Source of the DNA: Reyranella sp.
GTDB lineage: Bacteria > Pseudomonadota > Alphaproteobacteria > Reyranellales > Reyranellaceae
Direction: 5' to 3'
DNA: 8,210 nt
NCBI GenBank assembly: GCA_021732965.1
Contig: JAKFVZ010000340.1
Span: 1 to 8,210, forward strand
Positions 1-5,968 of this stretch are shown here, piece after piece. How positions within the stretch are numbered: position 1 is the stretch's first letter; each line of letters opens with the position of its first letter. Below the pieces are notes generated by a model, which did not search any database, was not told where the DNA came from, and worked only from the letters and a program-made list of their open reading frames with translations. The translations under genes were made by a program, and so were the position numbers.

Positions 1-848
1 CCCTGCCACTGGCCCTGGCTGCCGGCGGCTTCATGGTGCGGCTGTTCGCGATCCAGCACGATTGCGGTCACGGCGCATTTTTCAGGCAGCGTTCGGCGAA
101 CGACTGGATCGGCCGCATCGCCAGCGTCCTGACGCTCACGCCCTACGAAGTCTGGCGCCGCATGCATGCAACCCATCATGCCAGCACCGGCAATCTCGAC
201 CGCCGCGGCTTCGGCGATGTGGACACGTTGACGGTCGAGGAGTATCGCGCGCGCTCGATGTGGGGCCAGCTGCGCTATCGCCTGTATCGCCATCCGCTGA
301 TCATGTTCGGCCTTGGGCCGGCGTACCTGTTCCTTCTCCAGCATCGCCTCCCGGTCGGCCTGATGCGTGACGGCTGGCGGCCGTGGATCAGCACGATGGC
401 CAACAACCTGGCGATCGTGGTCGTGGCCGGTGTCCTGATCTGGCTGGTCGGCATCAAGGCTTTCCTGCTGGTGCACCTGCCGATCCTGCTGCTCTCCGCC
501 TCGGTCGGCGTCTGGCTGTTCTTCGTCCAGCACCAGTTCGAGCACACGGAGTGGGACAACGACCCGGACTGGAACCTGCACGAGGCCGCGCTGCACGGCA
601 GCTCGCACTACGATTTGCCGGCCTTCCTGCGCTGGTTCACCGCGAACATCGGCGTCCATCACGTCCATCATCTCAGCAGCCGCATTCCCTACTACCGGTT
701 GCCGCACGTCCTGCGCGATCACCCGGAACTGCGCGATGTCGGACGCCTGACCCTGTGGCAGAGCTTCCGCTGCGTACGCCTCGTCCTGTGGGACGAGACC
801 CAGCGCCGTCTCGTGTCGTTCCGCGAGGCTCGCGCCTCAGCCGTCTGA
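1..848 (+). CDS. Fatty acid desaturase, membrane di-iron type (5' end outside window)
   Basis: Inserts a double bond into the acyl chain of a membrane lipid, using a di-iron centre held by histidine boxes. The reading frame is open from base 3 to the TGA at 846-848 and enters from the left edge, so the Met at 33 is internal. Counting from that Met, the three histidine boxes of the family are present: HDCGH (9-13), HATHH (45-49) and HHVHH (209-213), plus an additional QHQFEH at 166-171. Two hydrophobic stretches (about 121-145 and 148-165) form a membrane hairpin between boxes 2 and 3. The motifs WRRMHATHH and the TGNLDRRG that follows resemble acyl-lipid delta-12/omega-type desaturases of bacteria (COG3239). 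Regiospecificity cannot be read from the sequence. The last 12 bp overlap the end of the convergent cyclase gene, so no separate terminator fits between them. The 5' third of the gene and its promoter are missing. Confidence 0.92.
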   Translation, partial: LPLALAAGGFMVRLFAIQHDCGHGAFFRQRSANDWIGRIASVLTLTPYEVWRRMHATHHASTGNLDRRGFGDVDTLTVEEYRARSMWGQLRYRLYRHPLIMFGLGPAYLFLLQHRLPVGLMRDGWRPWISTMANNLAIVVVAGVLIWLVGIKAFLLVHLPILLLSASVGVWLFFVQHQFEHTEWDNDPDWNLHEAALHGSSHYDLPAFLRWFTANIGVHHVHHLSSRIPYYRLPHVLRDHPELRDVGRLTLWQSFRCVRLVLWDETQRRLVSFREARASAV

Positions 849-2792
849 GGGACAGCTCTTCAGCAGGTTCTGTGCCGCCGGGTCGTCGGGCATCAGGGCG
901 AGGCTTTCCTCGAAATGGCGGCGCGCGGCGTGGGTGTCCTGACGCAGCAAGGCCGCGACGCCGTCGATGAGCGGCGTCCGCGTCTTCAGCTTGTCGGCGC
1001 GAACCTGCGCCGGATCGCGCTCGAATACCTCGAACAGCACGACCGGGCGCGTCTTGCCGCGAACCACGACGACATCGACCGGGCGGATCGCATGAGCGTC
1101 GGGATGGGCGAGGTGCTCGTAGGTGTACTGCGAGAGCAGCATGACGACCCGATAGACTTTCGTCAGGCTCTCAACACGCGAGGCGAGGTTGACGGCGTCG
1201 GAGATCACCGTGCCGTCCATCCGGTGCAGCTCGCCGATCGTGCCCATCATCAGCGAGCCGGTGTTGAGGCCGATGCCGATATTGACCGGTGCCAGGCCCT
1301 CCGTCCGGCGCACCGCGTTGAAGCGCTCCAGCGCATCGATCATCGCCAACCCGGCACGCACGCCGTCGTCGGCGCTCTCGAACAGGGCCATGATGGCGTC
1401 GCCGATATACTTGTCGATGAAGCCGCCATGCTCGCGGATCACCGGCCCCATATGCTCGAGATAGGAATTGATGAAGGCGAAGTTCTCGTCCGGCGTCATC
1501 GTCTCTGACAGGGCGGTGAAATTCCGGATGTCGGAGAACATGATCGTCATGTGCTCGCGCTTGTTGTCGCCCAGTGCCACCGAAACGATGTTGGGCTTGC
1601 CGATCTTGGCCAGGAAGGCCTGCGGCACGAACCGCTCGATCGCCATGTTGGTCTCGCGAAGATCGTTGATCCTCGATCGCACGGAATCGCGCATGGCAGC
1701 GAAGCTGCGGGCGAGATGGCCGATCTCGTCGCGGCGATCGGTATTGGCGATCGCGTGATCGAGGTCTCCCCCGGCGATGGCGCCGGCCTCGCCCCGCAGG
1801 TTCAGCAGCGGATCGAGGATCCGCCGCTGCAGCAGGCGTGACGTGAGCCAGTAGACGAGCGGCAGCATCACGGCGAGAACGGCCATCGAGCTCAGGAAGA
1901 CGTGCCGCACGGCCTCGCGGGCCAGTTCCATATCGTAGGTGACCTTGCGCACGATCATCATCGGCGTCTCGTCCGTGGCCGTCTCCGCCCTGTTGTAGCG
2001 GCTGTAGATCGTGACCAGGTGCCCGGCCGCGTCCGGCACCTCATGGCGGCCGATCTGCAGGACCTTGGCCGCCAGGCCGGGATCGAGCTTCTCGCCGACC
2101 CGGATCAACGACCAGGTTCCCGATGCGTTGATCAGGTAGATGTCGACGTCCGTCACATAGGGATTGGACTGCACGGCATCGGAGAAATAGTCCTCGAAGA
2201 AATACCGGCTCATCCAGCCGAAGTCGCTCTGCTTCAGCGTCGTGCGGACGTCGGTCGAGGCCTCGATGATGTAGTCTTTGCCGGGTGGACCGTAATAGGC
2301 GTAGGTCCGGAGCGTACCGGTGACCGACGACAGGTCGACGCCGTCGCTCATCACCTTGCCCTTGTCGAAAACCGAGTCGAGGAACTCGGTGAAGGGCCCC
2401 TTGGGGAAGACGAGCCCCCTGTCGGTCGCGAGGTTGGTGTTGAAGACCGTGTGATCGCGATTGATGAAGTAGATGTTCTCGACACCGTACTTCGCCGCCA
2501 TCGCGTTCAGCTGTTCGACCGTCAGGTCGGCCGGAGGCCGGCCGAGGCCCGCCACGTCGGCGTCGATCTGCGGCAGCACCTTCGCCATGACCGCGGTGTT
2601 GCGCTTGTTCTCGCTGCGCAACATCGTCTCGAAGACGTCGAAGCGTTCGCTGAGGCTGGTCTCGATGCGACGCAGGTCCTCGTCCTGCAGGCCCGACACC
2701 AGCCTGTACATGGCCAGCGACGCCACCAGCGTCGCGCCGAGGCTCACGGCCACCAGCACCGTAAGCAGGAACAGACCGACCTTTCGCTTCAT
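837..2792 (-). CDS. Membrane-anchored class III adenylate cyclase with periplasmic Cache-like sensor and HAMP domain
   Basis: Makes cAMP from ATP (less likely cGMP) in response to an extracytoplasmic signal. Domain order in 651 aa: TM helix about 7-29; periplasmic sensor about 35-295, Cache-like by pattern; second TM about 298-318; HAMP about 320-373; short helical linker; cyclase catalytic domain about 412-545; extended tail. Catalytic residues are all visible: metal-binding D421 (FSDIRNFT) and D465 (YIGDAIMAL), purine-specifying K461 and T528 (Lys plus Thr fits ATP, as in cyanobacterial CyaC-type enzymes), transition-state N535 and R539 (VNLASR). Residues about 606-645 resemble a single TPR-like helical pair. 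The enzyme should therefore be active. ATG at 2792 is preceded by AAAGGA (2803-2808, minus strand) with 10 nt spacing, and the N-terminal KRK before the first TM helix fits an inside-in start. It lies 23 bp after the PPOX gene, probably in the same operon, and its 3' end overlaps the convergent desaturase gene by 12 bp. The ligand of the sensor is unknown. Confidence 0.93.
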   Translation of the reverse strand: MKRKVGLFLLTVLVAVSLGATLVASLAMYRLVSGLQDEDLRRIETSLSERFDVFETMLRSENKRNTAVMAKVLPQIDADVAGLGRPPADLTVEQLNAMAAKYGVENIYFINRDHTVFNTNLATDRGLVFPKGPFTEFLDSVFDKGKVMSDGVDLSSVTGTLRTYAYYGPPGKDYIIEASTDVRTTLKQSDFGWMSRYFFEDYFSDAVQSNPYVTDVDIYLINASGTWSLIRVGEKLDPGLAAKVLQIGRHEVPDAAGHLVTIYSRYNRAETATDETPMMIVRKVTYDMELAREAVRHVFLSSMAVLAVMLPLVYWLTSRLLQRRILDPLLNLRGEAGAIAGGDLDHAIANTDRRDEIGHLARSFAAMRDSVRSRINDLRETNMAIERFVPQAFLAKIGKPNIVSVALGDNKREHMTIMFSDIRNFTALSETMTPDENFAFINSYLEHMGPVIREHGGFIDKYIGDAIMALFESADDGVRAGLAMIDALERFNAVRRTEGLAPVNIGIGLNTGSLMMGTIGELHRMDGTVISDAVNLASRVESLTKVYRVVMLLSQYTYEHLAHPDAHAIRPVDVVVVRGKTRPVVLFEVFERDPAQVRADKLKTRTPLIDGVAALLRQDTHAARRHFEESLALMPDDPAAQNLLKSCPSDG

Positions 2793-2815
2793 CGAAAGCC
2801 GGTCCTTTCAGCCGG

Positions 2816-3439
2816 TCAGGTGTTCTGCCACAGCCGCGTCGTATAGGCGCCCTCGACGTTGGCATCGATCTGGGCCGCGACGGCATCGCTCTCGCCGATG
2901 CGCGGGGCGATGATCTTGCCGAACGAGATGCGCCCGGGCGCCGGCCACGCTTTGGGGTCCCACAGCTTGGCGCGCACGATCGAGCGGGCACAGTGGAAGT
3001 AGCAATGCTTGATGTGGACGCGGGTCGCCAGCAGCGCCGGCTTGCCCAGCGAACTCAGCGAGGCGAGCAGGTCGGCATCGTCGTGGATTTCCGCCGTGCC
3101 GGAAATGCGCAGCGTCTCGCCGGTCGCCGGCACCAGGGCGATGATGCCGATCTCGCCGGTGGCGATGATGTTGTTGAGGCCAAAGGCCAGGTTGTTGCCG
3201 ACCCGCTCGGGGATCAGCAGCGTCTTCGGGTCTTCCATGCGGATGAAGCCGGGCTCGTCGCCCTTGGGCGACACTTCGATCGTGCCATCCTCCGCGGTCG
3301 TGCCGATCAGCGCAAAGGGGCAGCGCTTCAGGAACTCGATCGACTGCTCGTCGAGCGCGTCGAGGATCTTGACGCGCGTCGCCGGCCTCGGCTCGGTAAT
3401 GATGCGCCGCAGATCTTCCTTCGTGCTGATGCGAGCCAT
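2816..3439 (-). CDS. PPOX-type FMN-dependent flavoprotein (MSMEG_1061-like pyridoxamine 5'-phosphate oxidase family)
   Basis: A 207-aa cytoplasmic flavoprotein with the split-barrel FMN-binding fold of pyridoxamine phosphate oxidases. Family signs: IEVSPKGDEPGF (54-65), IPERVGNNLAFG (76-87, FMN phosphate contacts in relatives), LRISGTAEI (110-118) and a C-terminal segment CYFHCARSIVRAKLWDP (146-162) with two cysteines. This pattern matches the uncharacterised MSMEG_1061 subfamily (COG3576) better than true PdxH, so pyridoxal phosphate synthesis should not be assumed; members may act on other small molecules or on F420/FMN-linked redox steps. The start is well fixed: AAGGAG (3448-3453, minus strand) sits 8 nt before the ATG. 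The cyclase gene follows after 23 bp, suggesting co-transcription. The upstream LLM oxidoreductase gene ends 99 bp before this start. The substrate is unknown. Confidence 0.88.
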   Translation of the reverse strand: MARISTKEDLRRIITEPRPATRVKILDALDEQSIEFLKRCPFALIGTTAEDGTIEVSPKGDEPGFIRMEDPKTLLIPERVGNNLAFGLNNIIATGEIGIIALVPATGETLRISGTAEIHDDADLLASLSSLGKPALLATRVHIKHCYFHCARSIVRAKLWDPKAWPAPGRISFGKIIAPRIGESDAVAAQIDANVEGAYTTRLWQNT

Positions 3440-3481
3440 TGAGGCAACTCCTTCAAGACGCGTTCCGCAGCACCATCCGTC

Positions 3482-3540
3482 ACTTGCGAACGACTTGCAA
3501 CCTTGAGCGCGGTGAGGACTTGAAGCTCTTGCCCCAAGTC
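3482..3540. repeat. Cluster of ACTTG/CAAGT repeats upstream of the PPOX-cyclase pair
   Basis: The gap between the LLM and PPOX genes contains ACTTGC at 3482-3487 and again at 3493-3498 (an 11-bp repeat unit, about one helical turn), GACTTG at 3492-3497 and 3517-3522, and the inverted CAAGTC at 3535-3540. The last two can form a 6-bp stem with a 12-nt loop that reaches the LLM stop codon. There is no following T-run on the minus strand, so this is not a convincing terminator. It could be a protein-binding site or a weak RNA hairpin in front of the PPOX-cyclase unit. Short repeats of this kind also arise by chance. Confidence 0.35.
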
Positions 3541-4594
3541 AGGCGAAGTGCGGCGCCACTTCCTGCATGAAGCGCTGCATCTGCTCCTTCACCATCGCAT
3601 GTGGCTTCTGGCCATAGTTGAAGTAGAGGATGACCTCGGCGACGCCGGCGGCCTCGACCTGCTTCAGCGTGTCGACGATGTGCTGCGGGCTGCCGCACAG
3701 GATCGACTTGTCGGTGAGTTTCTCCGGCCGCATGTCGCGCAGGATGTTCACGATGTCGACGAAGTATTTGTAGGTCGGCGGCACCTTCTCGCCCGACGAG
3801 GACGGAAACGCCGCGATCAGCGCATCCTGGAAATAGCGCACCAGCGCTTCCTTGCCGTAGTTCTCCTCCTCCGGCGTCGAGGCGATGTGCACGAAGTAGG
3901 AGCACATGGCCCGCCGCATCGGCCGCTTGAAGCCGGTCTCGCAGGTCTCGCGATAGACCCGCACCGCGTCGGCAAGCGAGCCGTAGACCATGGCCGCCGC
4001 GAACGGCGCGTAGATCACATTCCAGTCGTTCTTCGCCGCCAGTTCCATCGACGGCCGGGAGAAGCAGGCCACATAGGGACGGAGCGGACTCTGCGCCGGC
4101 TTCGGCCGCACCTCGACGTCGTCGAATTGATAGAACCTGCCCTTGTGGGACCACTTGCCGGGCTCGGTCCAGGCGCGCCACACGATCTCCAGCCCCTCGG
4201 CAAACAGCTCGGCCGAATCGTCGAACGGCATCTGGAACGGATCGTATTCCTTGCGGTCGTAGCCGCGGCCGGCGGCGAAATCGACCCGGCCGCCGGACAG
4301 GAGATCGAGCGTCGCCCATTCCTCCGCGACGTGCAGCGGATGGTGCACCGGCAGCAGCGTCACCGCCGGCGCCAGCCGCAGCTTGGTCGTGGCGCCCGCC
4401 AGCTGCGCCAGCATCGCCAGCGGCGAGGCGTTGACGCCCAGCAGGTTGAAATGATGCTCGCCGATCCAGGCCGAGTTCAGCCCGACCTTCTCCGCCCACA
4501 GCGCCTCGGCATAGATGTCCTTGATGAAGGACTCCGCCGAGCGCGGATTGTTGGGATAGCGATTGTCGGACAGCGTGAAGTAACCGAACTGCAT
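3539..4594 (-). CDS. LLM class flavin-dependent oxidoreductase (bacterial luciferase-like monooxygenase)
   Basis: A 351-aa TIM-barrel flavin-dependent monooxygenase of the luciferase/alkanesulfonate monooxygenase superfamily. It uses reduced FMN (or F420 in some relatives) and oxygen to oxidise a small organic substrate. Family signs: FGYFTLSD at the first beta strand, SAWIGEHHF (41-49), LAPAVTLLPVHHPLHVAEE (74-92), LDLLSGGRVDFAAGRGY (96-112) and the late ILCGSPQHIVDTL (298-310), a segment that usually carries a flavin phosphate contact. The same frame stays open far upstream, to 5179, but that extension is a shadow of lysR. The ATG at 4594 gives the normal length and the typical MQFGYF start, and lies 2 bp after the lysR stop. 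Only a weak GCAGG-type ribosome site precedes it, as expected for translational coupling. The substrate cannot be inferred; the adjacent LysR probably senses it or a related compound. Confidence 0.92.
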   Translation of the reverse strand: MQFGYFTLSDNRYPNNPRSAESFIKDIYAEALWAEKVGLNSAWIGEHHFNLLGVNASPLAMLAQLAGATTKLRLAPAVTLLPVHHPLHVAEEWATLDLLSGGRVDFAAGRGYDRKEYDPFQMPFDDSAELFAEGLEIVWRAWTEPGKWSHKGRFYQFDDVEVRPKPAQSPLRPYVACFSRPSMELAAKNDWNVIYAPFAAAMVYGSLADAVRVYRETCETGFKRPMRRAMCSYFVHIASTPEEENYGKEALVRYFQDALIAAFPSSSGEKVPPTYKYFVDIVNILRDMRPEKLTDKSILCGSPQHIVDTLKQVEAAGVAEVILYFNYGQKPHAMVKEQMQRFMQEVAPHFA

Positions 4595-4596
4595 GA

Positions 4597-5499
4597 TCAG
4601 GCTGCCTGCTGCGCGACTTCGGAGAGAGACACGACCCAGTCGCGGAACGCCTTGATCTTGCGCCGCCGGATCGCCTCGGGCGGATAGACGAGATAGTAGG
4701 CGAAGTCCGAGGAGCGCTTGAACTCGAAGGGCACGACCAGCCGCCCGGCCTTGAGATCGGGCTCGACCAGCGGGTTGCGCCCCAGCGCGACACCCAGCCC
4801 GTCCATCGCCGCCTGGTAGGCCGCCAGCGCGAAGTCGAACGAGACGCCGCGCGAGGCATCGACGCCCTTCACGCCGGCGGCGGTCAGCCAGACCTGCCAG
4901 TCGTCGGGGAAGTTGCCGATGTGGAGCAGCGTGAAGCGCTTCAGGTCGGCCGGCTTCTTCAGCCCGTTCGGTCCCTTGAGCAGCGAGGGCGCGCAGACCG
5001 GCATCACGTCCTCGGCGACCAGCCGCTCGGCCATCAGGTTCGGCCACTGGCCGCGGCCGTAGCGGATGCCGATGTCGACATCCTCGCGCGAGAAGTCGAC
5101 CAGTCCGGTGCCGGTCGAGATGCGCACGTCGATCTCGTTGTTGGCGCGCTGGAAGCCGCCCAGCCGCGGCACCAGCCACTTCATCGCGAAGGAGGCCGTG
5201 GTGGTCACGGTGAGATGGCCGCCCTTGTCCTTCTGCAGCAGCTTCTCGGTAGCCTCGTTCAGCTGGTCGAACGCGGAACGCACCGCCGGCAGGTAGGCCT
5301 GGCCGGCCTCGGACAGAAGCAGCGAGCGATTGCGCCGCACGAACAATTTTAATCCGAGTCTCTGTTCCAGCCCGCGCACCTGGTGGCTGATCGCGGCCTG
5401 GGTGACGCTCAACTCCTCGGCCGCATCTGTAAAACTCATGTGACGCGCAGCGGCCTCGAAGGCACGCAAGCCATTGAGCGGCGGCAGGGATCGTTTCAT
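4597..5499 (-). CDS. LysR family transcriptional regulator, GcvA-like
   Basis: A 300-aa LysR-type regulator. The N-terminal winged helix-turn-helix spans about 6-65 (LPPLNGLRAFEAAARHMSF, then SVTQAAISHQVRGLEQRLG for the recognition helix region). A linker helix at about 66-92 leads to the effector-binding periplasmic-binding-protein-like domain at about 94-290, with FAMKWLVPRL (104-113), DVDIGIRYGRGQWP (140-153) and the ALAAYQAAMDGLGVALG segment (224-240). These are typical of the GcvA subgroup. Start: ATG at 5499 with AAGGA (5506-5510, minus strand) 6 nt upstream. Unlike the usual divergent arrangement, its likely target, the LLM oxidoreductase, lies directly downstream in the same direction with a 2-bp gap. 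Self-activation or repression of the whole unit is therefore likely. A role in glycine cleavage is not implied by the GcvA-like label. Confidence 0.94.
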   Translation of the reverse strand: MKRSLPPLNGLRAFEAAARHMSFTDAAEELSVTQAAISHQVRGLEQRLGLKLFVRRNRSLLLSEAGQAYLPAVRSAFDQLNEATEKLLQKDKGGHLTVTTTASFAMKWLVPRLGGFQRANNEIDVRISTGTGLVDFSREDVDIGIRYGRGQWPNLMAERLVAEDVMPVCAPSLLKGPNGLKKPADLKRFTLLHIGNFPDDWQVWLTAAGVKGVDASRGVSFDFALAAYQAAMDGLGVALGRNPLVEPDLKAGRLVVPFEFKRSSDFAYYLVYPPEAIRRRKIKAFRDWVVSLSEVAQQAA

Positions 5500-5616
5500 C
5501 GCGTGTCCTTCACATGAGCTATTTTAATCAAAACAGGACAAAGGGTCGTTTGTAAAGAGCCCTCCCCGGGCGCAAATCACCTTCAACAGAGTTCAAACCC
5601 CTTCGGGAGAAGTCCC
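5500..5616. promoter_or_regulatory. Divergent intergenic control region between lysR and the DUF1127 gene
   Basis: This 117-bp gap must carry promoters for both divergent genes. It is clearly richer in A and T than its surroundings between 5514 and 5556. A partial dyad, TGA (5515-5517) to TCA (5528-5530) around an AT-rich centre, lies next to the lysR ribosome site and is a candidate LysR autoregulatory box, although it does not give the exact T-N11-A form. The DUF1127 side ends in a good ribosome site, GGAGA (5606-5610), 6 nt before the ATG. I could not assign a convincing -35/-10 pair on either strand. Confidence 0.4.
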
Positions 5617-5829
5617 ATGGCCAACATATCGCTTCACGACACCTCGCAGGCCACGCTGGCCGGCACCATTGCAGCCTTCTCCGCGGTCGGCGAGGTCCTG
5701 ACAACCTGGCGGCGCCGCGCCCGGGAGCGCCGCGAACTCGCCAACCTCGACCATCGCACGCTGCGCGACCTCGGCATCAGCCCGACCGACGTCCAGTTCG
5801 AGGCCGACAAGCCCTTCTGGCGCGGCTGA
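5617..5829 (+). CDS. DUF1127 domain small protein
   Basis: A 70-aa, arginine-rich small protein. Residues about 27-69 carry the DUF1127 (YjiS-like, PF06568) signature: WRRRARERRELANLDHRTL (31-49), RDLGISPTDVQFEADKPFWR (50-69). The N-terminal 25 residues are less conserved and mildly hydrophobic. In other alphaproteobacteria DUF1127 proteins have been tied to RNA binding, stress responses and phosphate or carbon metabolism (for example CcaF1 of Rhodobacter sphaeroides). Which of these applies here is unknown. The start is well supported by GGGAGAAG (5605-5612) just upstream and by the domain position. The gene is transcribed away from lysR, and two strong hairpins follow the stop codon, the second a terminator, so it forms a short single-gene transcript. 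Confidence 0.92.
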   Translation: MANISLHDTSQATLAGTIAAFSAVGEVLTTWRRRARERRELANLDHRTLRDLGISPTDVQFEADKPFWRG

Positions 5830-5838
5830 CATTCAGTT

Positions 5839-5884
5839 CCGGAGGGGTCCCGTTCCTACCCTGCGCGGGACCATCCCACTCCGG
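5839..5884 (+). other. Two-part hairpin after the DUF1127 gene
   Basis: The inner stem GGTCCCG (5846-5852) pairs perfectly with CGGGACC (5866-5872). The outer stem CCGGAG (5839-5844) pairs perfectly with CTCCGG (5879-5884). They are separated by one base on the left and six on the right. No T-run follows, so this is an RNA structure rather than a terminator. It may stabilise the DUF1127 mRNA end or form the first element of an sRNA. Confidence 0.6.
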
Positions 5885-5890
5885 TGCCTG

Positions 5891-5936
5891 GCCGGCGGTC
5901 GCTCCTGCCTCCCTTGCGACCGCCGGCTTTTTCTTT
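5891..5936 (+). terminator. Rho-independent terminator of the DUF1127 transcript
   Basis: A perfect 12-bp GC-rich stem, GCCGGCGGTCGC (5891-5902) with GCGACCGCCGGC (5916-5927), has a 13-nt loop and is followed directly by TTTTTCTTT (5928-5936). It ends 32 bp before the start of the TPR gene, so that gene needs its own promoter in a very short space or depends on read-through. Confidence 0.92.
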
Positions 5937-5968
5937 GCGCATCTCCGTGGCTCTGCTAGAGCCGCCGC

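Larger units (their letters stand above)
5830..5936 (+). ncRNA. Candidate 3'UTR-derived sRNA with two C/U-rich-loop hairpins (CcsR/cuckoo-like)
   Basis: The transcript segment directly after the DUF1127 stop folds into two consecutive hairpins, each with a 13-nt loop rich in C and U: TTCCTACCCTGCG (5853-5865) and TCCTGCCTCCCTT (5903-5915). The loops share a TCCT-R-CC pattern and the second contains CCTCCC, complementary to a Shine-Dalgarno core. In Rhodobacter sphaeroides the CcsR sRNAs, and in Rhizobiales the related cuckoo RNAs, are tandem hairpins with anti-Shine-Dalgarno loops; CcsR RNAs are processed from the transcript of a DUF1127 gene. The same gene order is seen here. Identity as a functional sRNA is an inference; the loops lack the full CCUCCUCCC consensus. 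Confidence 0.4.

Noticed and set aside
1902..2846. 314-codon plus-strand frame opposite the cyclase gene
   Set aside because: A shadow of the cyclase sensor region, with a His/Arg/Val-rich composition and no motif; the minus-strand gene has intact catalytic residues.
3517..3540. Possible terminator between the LLM and PPOX genes
   Set aside because: The stem is only 6 bp with a 12-nt loop and no U-run on the transcribed minus strand. It is kept only as part of a repeat cluster.
4595..5179. Upstream extension of the LLM oxidoreductase frame to a 546-aa protein
   Set aside because: The extra residues are an out-of-frame reading of lysR, rich in Arg and Ala with no domain. The LLM family starts at MQFGYF (4594).
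5346..5529. ATTTTAATC found both in the lysR promoter and in the lysR coding region
   Set aside because: Nine bases, and the coding copy is explained by the Leu-Lys-Leu-Phe codons of the helix-turn-helix region. Most likely chance.
5593..5832. 79-codon minus-strand frame opposite the DUF1127 gene
   Set aside because: The plus strand carries a complete DUF1127 signature with a good ribosome site; the minus frame has no support.
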